Shown here piece by piece: positions 54,848 through 64,000 of a stretch of 64,000 bases of DNA. A program made the position numbers and the translations under genes. The DNA comes from Platanthera guangdongensis (Eukaryota > Streptophyta > Magnoliopsida > Asparagales > Orchidaceae). The first letter of the stretch is position 1, and the number at the start of each line of letters is the position of its first letter. The notes under the pieces were generated by a model. It was not told the DNA's origin and ran no database searches. It was given only the letters and a program-made list of their open reading frames with translations. The DNA lies in contig CM077147.1 of the NCBI GenBank assembly GCA_039583875.1, positions 115,006,440 through 115,070,439 of the forward strand. The letters are read 5' to 3'.

Positions 54848-56795
54848 TGTTGGATTCCTAGTTGATTTGTGCTAGGTTCACTAGCTTAGGATGTGACCCA
54901 TCATGTATAGCCAGGGTCAAGTTTATGTCCTATAGTCTAGGCCAAGTCCTTAAAGTCAACTTCAGATGGACCAGCTTCAATAAGACCATCAGAGACTCCA
55001 GAATTAGAATATTTCAAGACTAAGTAAGATGCATTCGACGTTCGTCGAACTCAGCACGACGAAAGGTGTCCTGCGCTCGATGATCGTGAGACATTTCTTT
55101 GTGCTGAGCTTGACGATCATTGTTCTCTATTCAACGAAGACTGAGTTTCTTCAACAATCTAAATTTAGGATATCTTCAGATTTTTCTAAGTCCAATTTCA
55201 AGCTTTGGTCGACGAACAGGATTCTGAGCTCGACGAACTTGGACCTCAAGTTCTCAACTTCTCAGGTCGACGAAGTCAACCTCTCGGGTCGACGAATGTA
55301 GTACTCTACTCGACGATTTCTGAATTCAGATGATTTGTGTCGACACTTTGGGCATGTGTCGACACCAGCTTATATCGACACCAGATTTGTGTCGACACCA
55401 GAAGATTTGAGTCGACACCAGCTTATGTCGACACCAGATTTGTGTCGACACTAGAAGATTTGAGTCGACATCAAGATCAATCAGTCGACACCAACTTATG
55501 TCGACAAAGAATATCAGTTATACATAATATTTTGACTAAGTCCAGAACTGTTCTTTGCTCGACGTTCTCAGCTCGACGAATTTGGATCTCAACTCAACGA
55601 ATGAAGATTGTCAGTTCGACGAAGATTGAAGCAGGATTGACAAGTTTCCCTAGAAGACTAAGTGTTATTGTCAGCTCGACGAAATCATCAAGCTCAGCTC
55701 GACGAACTCAAACTCAGCTCGACGAATTGTGTTCTTCGTTCGACGATTCCAGACTAGGTCTTCTCCAGTTTCCCGTCCCATTTCTTGGCGATGATTCCGG
55801 AGTAATCAATGCTCTTTCTTCTTAGAATATTATCGTTAGACCGCGCATTAATTAATGATTATTACATGTCATTTTTTCATGGGACAATTAGGGAAATCAT
55901 TGATTGTCGCTTCCTTCCCAGGCCGACTGCAATTACTTATCAAACATTCAAATTTTGAATGTTCCTCAGTCAGTCAAAAAGTTAGAAGAGAAAAGGTTCA
56001 AGTACTACTAGACACATATACAGTCATACAGATACATAGACAATCAGACAGACATAGATAATAATTGCACAGAAGAATAATCTTACGACAATCAAAAGTT
56101 CTTTCCTGCAATTAGCCCAGGCCAGAGAACATCTTCAAGAAGAAGAAGAAGAACATTCATTACTATCAAGAGTCTTCTCACTTCAATCCTACAGGACAAC
56201 TTCAAAAGGACAACAAAACTCTATCTGTCAAAGAAGTTCCTGAACAATCTCTGGTCCAGGCATTCCAGTTTTCAAGACCTGTCACCCTGAAGCAGTGCTC
56301 CAGTTTTCCTGATCTCACGGGGAGCAAATCTGCTAACATAAATCCACAGTCTTCTCAGTTGTTATTGAGAAAGAGAAGACACCATCACCTCTTTTCCAAC
56401 TCCTGTACAGGGTTTTAATTCCCTTCAAAATTATTCCTGGTTGCAAGTCTTCTACCAAAAGACTTGAGGTTTTGGTTTTTGAGCACCTGAACAAAATCTC
56501 ATTGGTGTCAGGCACCTGATCAAAAACCTGAGTGGATTCCTACCAGGGTGGTAGAAGAGTGGATGTACCCAGGTTGGGGAACCACTATAAAATTTCTTGT
56601 GTCGTCTGGTTGCCCTTTATTTTTGTTTTGGCTATATTTCTCTATGATTGTTTAGATTGCTGTGCTTATTGTTTTATCAAATGACCTGTTCACTTAGGAA
56701 TACAACAAAAGTTGTAAAATTTTTTAAGAGGGCACATTACTCTATTCACCTCCCCCCACCCCTCTAGAGTATTTCAGATCTAACCTACACTTTCA
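54848..56795 (+). repeat. 3' LTR of E (1948 bp)
   Basis: TGTTGGATTCC to CACTTTCA. Same layout as the 5' LTR, including the GTGTCGACAC array and TCGACGA words (55030-55745). Substitutions relative to the 5' copies are easy to find, so E is not recent. Confidence 0.92.
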
Positions 56796-57639
56796 AACAC
56801 AACTGATCAAACAGGTCATCAATCCTAGGTATGGGATATCTATTCTTAATGGTGACTTTATTCAGCTCTCTATAGTCAATACAGAACCTTATTGATCCAT
56901 CCTTTTTCTTTACAAACAAGATGGGAGCACCATAAGGCGAAGATCTTGGCCTAATAAAAACATTCAGGTGCAACTCATCAAACTGAGTACGCAACTCCTC
57001 CAACTCAAGCTGAGCCATCCGGTACGGCGCCTTAGCAATAGGACAGGTACCGGCTCTAGATCTATGATAAACTCCACGTCCCTCTTAGGTGGAAGACCAG
57101 GAAGATTAATTGGAAAGACATCCGGAAACTCACACCATCGGAATCACCTCTACATGCGGCAAGCTAACAACGGTTTCCAAAACTGAAACCAAATATGCAA
57201 AGCATCCAGAATTTACCATATTCCGAGCACGTACTGCAGATATAATCGGATAAACTTGTTGCGAAAAACCATAAACACTCACGAGTTGACCGTTGTTCAT
57301 CTTGAAGTCTAAGTGCATAACCTTGCACTGGATAACCACATCATATTTGGACAACCAGTCCATGCCCAAGATCACATCAAAATCCTCCATGTCTATCACC
57401 TTCAAATCAGCAACTGCTAGAAAATCGCCTAACAAAATCGGACAACTCTGGATACCCTGGTCCGACAACACCGAATCACTGGAAGGAAACTTGACTTGAA
57501 ATGCAACGCCGACTTGATCGAGAGTCAAATGATGATGCTCAGCAAAGGGCCTAGCCACAAGCGAGTGGGTTGCACCGGAATCAAAGAGAACACGTGCCTA
57601 ATGGTTCTTTACTTTAAATTTCCCTATAAATATAGAAAA
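56796..57639 (-). pseudogene. Element D protease and RT N-terminal part
   Basis: Minus strand: protease from 57625 (KFKVKNH, RVLFDSGATHSLVARPF, DFDVILGMDWLSKYD, VSVYGFSQQ), then RT start at 57018-56796 ([39 protein letters not shown]). It runs into the E LTR in mid-motif, and the missing RT core is at 39827-40091. TTTATAG at about 57626-57632 (minus) is an acceptor-like AG at the same codon as the A intron. Confidence 0.9.
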
Positions 57640-58332
57640 TGTTTTATTTGTCTTACCTAAATCACCTAGAGGGGGGGTGAATAGGTGAGTTGTGCGTCTT
57701 TTTGTGGAATAAAAATTTAACGAGCAATGCACAGAAAATTAACTAAGCATTAACAGATGATCCAAGAGTTATAGTGGTTCCCCAACCTTATGTACATCCA
57801 CTTTCCACTCACCGATCTAGCAAAGCACTAGACTCGGCTACTCCACTAATCTCGGATTGAAACCAATCCTACAACTCGGAATAACATTCCTACAGCTCGA
57901 TCCCAAAAATTGGATCTACACTTGGAAGATAAAACTTCCTACAAAAGCAACTCGGATAACAAAGCTCCTACACTCGGAGTAGAATCTCCTACAAGAATAA
58001 ATTGAAATATAACAAATACAAACAATGAATTATCTCTCAGATCTGAAAACTGTTGTCTTTCTTCTTCCCTGAACTTTGCGGCTTGGTCAATAATAAGTTG
58101 AAGAAGACTCGGCAAGATCTCTGATCTGAAAATCTTGACTCAGCAAGATCAAGTATTGGATATGTATATTGTAGAATATCTTGATCTCTGAATTTCTTGC
58201 TCTGAATCAATCTGGATCGAAAGTGCATTTGGCGACGAAGACGATGAGCGGCGGCGCTTCCGATTAAGGAAAGGAAATTAGGGATTCAAAATACTTAGAA
58301 TTTCTTCTTAGGGTTGGTCGAAATTGATAAGA

Positions 58333-58341
58333 CCTTTTATA
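58333..58341 (-). promoter_or_regulatory. TATA box of I LTR
   Basis: TATAAAAGG on the minus strand, about 1.1 kb into the LTR and just downstream of the CTCGAG array. Confidence 0.55.
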
Positions 58342-58462
58342 GGACAAGCCTAACGGTCATAATCATAATTGCTGATAGCCGCGTGTACCAATCACGTGCT
58401 AATGACATTTGAAATTACGTCTGACGAGACTTAGAGAAAATTCCTGAAAACAGTACAGCAGT

Positions 58463-59130
58463 TCTCGAGAAAAAAGATAGTACTCGAGAAAAAAATGAAT
58501 TTTGTTCTCGAGAACAAGAATGAAGTTCATGAGAAAAAAACTTAGAGAAAAAAATGTGGAGGAGGAAAGCAGCATTCTCGGGAATGAAGGAAAGTACTCG
58601 AGAAAAATAAGTTATTGTTCTCGAGAAGAAGTACTTTGTCCTCGAGAAAAAAAGACTATCTCGAGAAATATTTCCAGATGGCGTTGAGTCAAGTCTCGCA
58701 CTCAACGCTTTTTAATTTATACTACCCGAGAACATTTCCAGATGGTGTTGAGACAAGTCTCGCTCTCATCGGTTTTTGACCGACGGTACTCGAGAACAAA
58801 AGAACTTCTACTTGAGTACAACAAGCCTCACTCGAGAACTAGACTTAACTTCTCAGCCCTTTCAACACCTTAAGACTGGCATCTCGAGAATTAAATATAT
58901 CCTTCTCGAGAACAATACATGGTCTTCTCGAGAAAAAGACTTAGAAAACTTTCTGTCTAGAATTGAGAATAACCCGAGAAGAGGTCATGAAGTACTTGAG
59001 TGCATAAGGCCTTATCGAGTACAACATTATGCTTTCTCGAGAACTACTTTTGCAACTCGAAATTATGACACGTTTAACTCGAGAATTAACTTAGTCCTTC
59101 TCGAGTACAAAACATAGTACTCGAGAAAAA
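58463..59130. repeat. CTCGAGAA palindromic array in I LTR
   Basis: More than fifteen CTCGAGAA/TTCTCGAG words at irregular spacing, often as TACTCGAGAA or TTCTCGAGAA. Two GTTGAG..CTCAACG or decayed equivalents lie near 58684-58708 and 58746-58770. Confidence 0.85.
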
Positions 59131-59455
59131 GACTTAGATAATTTCTCTGAAAATCTTAAATCATAAATTCTTCAATAAAATTAGCAACCAATTTTTTCCT
59201 TGTCCTTAGTGCTTGAAAAAGAAGTGTGTCCCAATAGAGAGGCTACACATGATTCAACACCATGGATCACACAATGAGGGATTCCATTGTATGGTCCTGT
59301 ATTTGGAGACTCATTATAGACTGACATTGGTCTACACTTGGAAAATAAGTCCTGCAAACACTTAACTAAACAGAGAATCAAATACAAACTTAATTCATCT
59401 TAGTTCAAGGGTGACTACATACAAATTTGGGCTATTGTGGATGTAATACCCAACA

Positions 59456-59475
59456 ATCTCTCCCTATTTATAGAA
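59456..59475 (-). other. Polypurine tract of I
   Basis: The minus strand reads AAATAGGGAGAGAT directly before the LTR, close to that of E (AAATAGGGGAGAT). Confidence 0.75.
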
Positions 59476-59639
59476 GTCAGAACCATCTACACTAAGCTGA
59501 ATTACATCAAGATAAAACAAGTAAAGAAACTAATAGACATGATAAATGGAATAAAAACTATGATGGAGAAAAATTAGATCAGAAAAACTAAACGTTCATA
59601 TAAATAGAAATTTGTCCAAGGAAAATTAAATTCCACAAT

Positions 59640-61045
59640 TTAAAAACATAAGAACTTTCAACACATCTTCAACTTCTACTGATCTTGTTGTTGTTGCTAT
59701 CTTTCTAACTTTTCTTGTAGTCTCTTTTGATAGTAGTAAGGTTTAGGGAAGTACTTTGGAGGTCTGGGAGGAGCCTTGGTATTATTCCTCACATATTCTC
59801 TGTCATTAATCCTTCTCTTGATATGGGACTTTTCATATAACTCTCATTCCTGAGGGCTATAGTGAGGGTTCTTGTCTTCATTGAAATTAACTACTAGCTT
59901 CAGGGTATCCAGAATAAGAGATTTGGAAGTTTGACTCCAAACTTTAGTAAACTCTTGAGGTCTTTTCCTTTTGTCAGCATCAGGATGTGGAGTTATCCTG
60001 TTGGCTGAGGCTCCATCCACATATTTCCTTCTTTTTGCTTTTTGAACTTCAGGAGGTTGAGTAGGTAAACCTGCATGTTCAGATTCCCAAACTTATTCAT
60101 AAACATTAGGAGGTGGTCCTTCAAAGTAGTCTGGAGGTGGTCCTTCAAAATACTCTGGAGGAGGAGAGAAAGTTAGCCTATTTACATCCAGATGAGCAGG
60201 AGGAGGGGCTAGTTCAGGAAATAGTAGGTTGTGTATCCATATGGTGGTGTCATATGTTCTCAGCTTAGTACTTTTGATTTCATTCAGTATAGAAGTCTGG
60301 ACGTCTTTCATTTGATCTTCCCACTGATTTTTCAGAGTTTGAGCTTGTTTTTCAAATAGTTCTTTCACTTTATCATCCCCATTTCTAACTTTTAGGGAGA
60401 GGGTGTTGATGACATCTTCTTTAAACTTTCCAACTTCACAAGTTTTGAAATTCCTTTCATCAGCTCTCTTGTCTTGTAGAATCTGATTATGATCAAGGGT
60501 GACTGATTGTTCCATAACAGTACTAATGTTTGTGATTGTATGATCTATAGCTTTTCCACTAATTTGCAAGAGTCTCTTAAATTCTTCTGCGTTGTTTTGG
60601 ATTTCAGCAAATCCTCAACTCATTTCTTTTTCCAATGCAGTCATTTTCTCAGTGACAACTTTAAGAGAATTATCAAAAATAATCTCTTTAGGCAGCTAAC
60701 ATAGCTTCAATTTGGCTTAGTATATTATCTTCAGGAAGTGTTGTAGGCTGATTGGAGTGAGGAGGCATAGCAGGGGCTGTCCATGGAGAAATTTCTTCAA
60801 TTACAACTGTAGAGGTAGAGGCTATCTTTTTGTTTACAGTGTTGTCCTCATCTTTAACATCTATTTGTAGAAAAGATGGAATCTTGAAATGTAAGCTGGG
60901 AAGAGGTGGTTCAGCAGCTTCAATTTCATCTTCAGAATCATTTATGAAAGCAACTTCAACATCATGTGTATATTCAGATGGAGATGCGGCTGGATCTTGT
61001 ATAGGAGAACTTCTTTGAGGAGATGGTTCTGGATGAAGGTCTGGT
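59640..61045 (-). pseudogene. Extra gene of I, C-terminal part (broken)
   Basis: Minus-strand coding pieces: 61045-60688 (Pro/Glu-rich, PPLPSLHFKIPSFLQIDVKD), 60569-60093 (charged helical region followed by PPPEYFEGPPPDYFEGPP repeats), and a C-terminal stretch near 59780-59690 (PPRPPKYFPKPYYYQKRLQEK). Stops and shifts separate them. By position and orientation this is the counterpart of the E extra gene, but the sequences are not obviously alike at the C-terminus. F interrupts it at 61046. Function unknown. Confidence 0.55.
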
Positions 61046-61129
61046 TGTAACAACCCCCAAATCATAAATTTGGGTTGGGCGACACAACCTGGGATACAGG
61101 CATGTCCCAAGGCATGTCCTGCTCAGGTT

Positions 61130-61660
61130 GAGCAGCTTTGCGAGTGCTCAATGAAATGCACTCGAAAAGTTCTCGAGGGGGAACATGCCCTGTGATACTG
61201 GAGTTTTCGAGGGTGTGTTCGAGGCATGTTCGACGAACTTCACTCGAGTAAATACGCTCGACGAATTTTCGAGAGAGAGGGCATACGGCCTGTGATACGG
61301 GCATGTCACATGGCTGTGTCCTTCTCTGTTTACACTCGAGTGGGTCTCGAGGGGGTGTCTCGAGTAGCTCTTAAATGTCTCGAGTACGGGTGTGACATGG
61401 GTGTGTCAGCCATATGACACGGGCTTGTCAGCCATATGACACGGGCTTGTCCTATCCAAGTACTCGAGTGGTTGTCTCGAGTAGGTCTATAGTGGGTATC
61501 GAGAGCTAGACACGGGCGTGTCAGCCATGTGATACGGGCGTGTCGGCCATGTTACACGTGCGTGTCACAAGTCCATGTCCTATTTTGGATAAGGCGGTTC
61601 GTTCGCCGCTTAAGGGACACGGCCTGTGAAATGGGCATGTCACAGGGCGTGTGAGCCCCA
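61130..61660. repeat. Mixed CTCGAG / TCGACGA / ACACGGGCGTGTC array in F LTR
   Basis: CTCGAG and TCTCGAGTA words, TTCGACGAAC and CTCGACGAATTTTCGAG (61200-61275), then GACACGGGCGTGTCAGCCAT-type units (61380-61570). It uses the same vocabulary as the C LTR. Confidence 0.82.
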
Positions 61661-63035
61661 AAATAGCCATTTTTAGGGAATTTTGTAGCCGTTCATTTCC
61701 TTCCTCTGGGATCTGATGGCCCTGGTTTCTCCTTGCTGCCTTAAGGCCAAACTGAAGAAGATTAATCTCATTTTCCCTTTGGCCACTCTCTTTCTAAAAG
61801 AGCAAGAGAGAAGGGAGAGCAAGGAGGAAGAAGGAGAAGGAATCCGGCTGTTGGAGGATCGTTAGCTTGCCGAATCGAGATCCGTGTTCAGATTTGTGGA
61901 GGCAAGGATGTGGAAATTATTTCCATCTGGCTAGTTCATGGCTCCAAAGAGATCGTCAAGGGTAACGATCTCCTTCTTGGACAAGCGAAGTCCTTTCTTC
62001 ATGCATATGCGTGGAATCCTCCACCAAGCGGTGGTAAGCGTAAGTGATTCCTGGTTGAGTCTGTATTTAGAGCCGAAAATATGTAGTACGACATAGGCAA
62101 GCTGTGTGAAGCCCATCTGGACTGTTAGTATAGATTAGTGATGTTGATGTTGTGAAGCAGAGAAGACTCTATGATAGATAGGTTGTATGGATGCTTGTGA
62201 ATTGTGCATTTTTTGGGAAGCACTGAATGAGCCCTTGGATTGTCTTGTTGAATGGGATGGATTATAAAGTGGCTCTGCGAGAGCTGTGTGCGGAGCAGGA
62301 AAGGGAAGGTCGACCCGTGTCAAGATATGTGCTATTGACGAATTAAGCAACGGGAAATGGCTGACCTGGATCTGTGTTGTGGGAGATCGATTGGTGGCAG
62401 GGCAAATGGGGGTTGCAGGCCAGACTCGGCTTACTGCACCACAGTGGTGGGTCGATCTGAAGTGGAAATGCTCAAGTTTACCGTGAGGTTAGTACCTCTA
62501 AGTGATATGGGCAGGATGTCCCTAGCATGTGTGTTGTGGTGACTAGGGCCGGCCAGCCAACATGTTAAAAGCCTCTGATTGGTGGTGATGCCAAGGAGTC
62601 TGGTACACCATAAATGTGCCCTGAGTGCACGGAGCATCTGGTGGAGGTCGGTGTTTGTGATGATGTCGTGTGTGAGAGCACCTATTGTGACATAGCCTAT
62701 ATATTATGATTGTGATGCATACAGGGAAGGAACCACTGCCTCGGGGAAGGGGTAGGGTCGTTATAATTGGTCAGCTAATGCTGACCGTTGCTTTGTTTAC
62801 CGCTCTTGGGGTAGATGTCTAATTGCAAGTGCTGACGGGTTAAATTGAATTGAGTGGAACGAAGCCCTTGCTGCTTAAAGGCCCTTGAAGGCCGTGCAAA
62901 GAATTCTTGTATTTCATGTGTGGACGGCCTGCGTGCCGAAGTATGAAGCTATATATTTGTAAAGAGTAACTTGTAAGGCCTTAAGGCCAAGAGAGGTGTG
63001 TGTTTGTATATATTCCTAGATCTATATAAATGTAT

Positions 63036-63037
<2 letters not shown>

Positions 63038-63098
<61 letters not shown>
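63038..63098. repeat. (TA)30 microsatellite
   Basis: 61 bp of uninterrupted TA dinucleotides near the 3' end of the F LTR. Confidence 0.97.
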
Positions 63099-63101
<3 letters not shown>

Positions 63102-63284
63102 GACATTCATTCTGTTGAGTTCGTACAACTTAAAATGCTTTCGCTAGAATGCTCTGAGTTAGGATACGAGTAGAATGTGATTTGATATTCGTACGTAATT
63201 GTGTCGTTTGTCTGTGAAATTTGGCATGGGGACCCAGCCGGACCCACCATTATATTCCATATGACGAATGGAGGCGTTACAAAG

Positions 63285-63297
63285 TGGTATCAGAGCC
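63285..63297 (+). other. Primer-binding site of F
   Basis: TGGTATCAGAGCC three bases after the LTR end, complementary to initiator tRNA-Met. Confidence 0.92.
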
Positions 63298-63340
63298 AGG
63301 TTTGAGATTTTTGGGAGGGAGAAGAGAATTGAACTCAAGA

Positions 63341-64000
63341 ATGTCCACTAGGAATGTAATATATGCATGTGAGGCGTGTGAGCATGTCACCAATGTATGT
63401 TTGTCATTATAGAATGAACATAACTGGTGTTTTGTACATTCATAGGTGACGAGGAGTGGTGTTGGGCAGTCTGAGCCGCAGCGGTCTGATGACAGTACGG
63501 CACCAGCTAAGGCGCCTACATCTCCCTCAGCAGAGACCATATGTATGGTTACTGAGACATGCTCACAGTATTACATGCAAAGCCTACTGGGCAGGCAAGT
63601 CCTCCAGGGGTGCCAGTATGGCTTGGTGCAAGGAAAGAGCGTGCTGAAACTTTGGTTGATGAGCAAGCAGCTAACGAGCAGTTAAACCGGTTTATGGAGT
63701 TTCATCCACCAATGTTTGGAGGAATAGGTTCACTAACACAGGCAGAAGATTGGCTCGCAAGAGTGAAGAGGATCCTGGCAGCAATCTGAACTGCAGAGGC
63801 GCAGAAAGTTACCTTAGCCACTTTTCTGTTGGAAGGAGATGGAAGGATTTTTTAGGATGAAGTGGAATTGCATTACTTGGCAGGTCGAGGATTAGAGGAG
63901 ATATCGATCGAAGAATTCTCATTATTATTTCTAGCCAAGTATTTGCTAGTGTCGCAGCATATTGCTATGGAATTTGAGTTCCAACGTCTGGTGTAGGGTG
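63341..64000 (+). pseudogene. gag: Element F gag, N-terminal part
   Basis: ATG 63341 (MSTRN) is followed by stops. The gag-like frame starts again at 63446 (TRSGVGQSEPQRSDD) after TTCATAG, which may be an intron end (63356-63445, weak donor GTAATA). It shifts near 63580 to a frame with NRFMEFHPPMFGGIG and AEDWLARVKRILAA, the capsid start of chromovirus gag, then TGA at 63787. LEEISIEEF and FLAKYL follow with another stop. It is cut by the window end. Confidence 0.75.

Larger units (their letters stand above)
44027..56795 (+). mobile_element. Element E: Sirevirus-like Ty1/copia with an extra gene after pol
   Basis: 5' LTR 44027-45944, PBS 45947, gag, protease, integrase, RT, RNase H (copia order, integrase before RT), an extra sense ORF 51806-54657, PPT, 3' LTR 54848-56795. 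Flanks CACAC and AACAC are a five-base target duplication with one change. It sits in the RT of D. The long gag C-terminus, the pol motifs and an extra ORF before the 3' LTR fit the Sirevirus lineage. Length is 12.8 kb. Multiple stops make it inactive. Confidence 0.9.
7010..57639 (-). mobile_element. Element D: Tekay-like Ty3/gypsy, minus strand, interrupted by A, E and I
   Basis: One minus-strand element in pieces: 3' LTR 7010-10028, integrase/RNase H/RT 10029-12365, RT core 39827-40091 (duplicated at 43757-44026), RT start and protease 56796-57639. The pieces join in order and in sense once A (CAAGT duplication) and E (CACAC/AACAC) are removed. Copia I then interrupts the region upstream of the protease at 57640. 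The gag and 5' LTR lie beyond the window. D sits inside H (left flank ATTAC at 7005-7009). D protein fragments are clearly related to A pol, so D and A are sister families. Confidence 0.85.
57640..59455 (-). repeat. 3' LTR of element I (1816 bp)
   Basis: Minus strand TGTTGGGTATTACATCC at 59455 to GACAAATAAAACA at 57640. The end shares TATTCACCCCCCCTCTA and TGGATGTAC..GGTTGGGGAACCACTATA blocks with E LTRs, so the families are related. TATAAAAGG on the minus strand at 58341-58333. The CTCGAGAA array is upstream of it (58463-59130). Confidence 0.82.
57640..61045 (-). mobile_element. Element I: Sirevirus-like copia, minus strand, 3' part only in window
   Basis: 3' LTR 59455-57640, PPT and the end of an extra gene, all on the minus strand. 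The element is then interrupted by F at 61046 and continues outside the window. It entered D 16 bp upstream of the conserved protease acceptor site (left flank GAAAA). Confidence 0.8.
61046..63281 (+). repeat. 5' LTR of F (2236 bp)
   Basis: TGTAACAACCCCCAAATC to GGAGGCGTTACA. CTCGAG, TCGACGAA and ACGGGCGTGTC words lie at 61130-61660, in U3. It shares several blocks with C, for example TTATAATTGGTCAGC and CGCTAGAATGCTCTG. A long TA microsatellite is at 63038-63098. Confidence 0.87.
61046..64000 (+). mobile_element. Element F: Ty3/gypsy (C-related), 5' end, runs off the window
   Basis: 5' LTR 61046-63281, PBS 63285, gag start to the window end. The LTR is related to that of C. It is inserted in the extra gene of I (left flank CTGGT). 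Confidence 0.85.

Noticed and set aside
62286..62637. Small ORFs in the F LTR
   Set aside because: Overlap on both strands, no motif, and the homologous C LTR does not keep the frames.

Overview
This window looks like a piece of a flowering-plant nuclear genome, most likely pericentromeric or otherwise gene-poor. I find no host gene, no rRNA and no tRNA gene. Almost all of it can be assigned to LTR retrotransposons nested inside one another. They comprise Tekay/Del-like chromoviruses (Ty3/gypsy with a C-terminal chromodomain), one Tat-lineage Ty3/gypsy element with a second RNase H, and Sirevirus-like Ty1/copia elements with an extra gene after pol. Lineage names rest on recognisable protein motifs, not on a tree.

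Reconstructed layering, oldest first. H is a degenerate + strand gypsy pol (4531-7009). D is a - strand gypsy element that entered H. Its 3' LTR is 7010-10028, and its pol survives in pieces at 10029-12365, 39827-40091 and 56796-57639. A is a + strand Tekay-like element inserted in the RT of D (12366-39821, target duplication CAAGT). B is a - strand Tat element of about 15.5 kb inserted in the 5' LTR of A (15589-31102, target duplication AGTTT). C is a truncated - strand gypsy LTR plus chromodomain inside B (21963 to about 24700). E is a + strand Sirevirus-like copia in the RT of D (44027-56795). I is a - strand copia in D (from 57640), and F is a + strand gypsy in I (from 61046, running off the window). 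After A and E had landed, a 3.95-kb segment was duplicated in tandem (39297-43242 and 43243-47178). A D/A junction segment also recurs at 1-2957.

Coding state. Only the B gag-pol is one uninterrupted frame (1699 codons), yet its integrase has Asn where the second catalytic Asp should be. A, D, E and H carry many stops and frameshifts. Many stops sit where a Gln codon CAG is expected, which suggests cytosine-methylation decay in CHG context.

Most interesting structure. (1) LTRs of at least five different families carry dense arrays of short self-complementary words (TCGACGA/TCGTCGA, CTCGAG, GTGTCGACAC, ACACG..CGTGT, GTTGAGTG..CACTCAAC). One word set also occurs inside a coding region and upstream of an internal gene of E. 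(2) B carries antisense passenger genes with their own TATA boxes and introns. (3) The A leader has three stem-loops with the same 12-nt loop and covarying stems. (4) A and D share a putative intron between gag and protease. These are sequence-level inferences that need transcript or comparative data.
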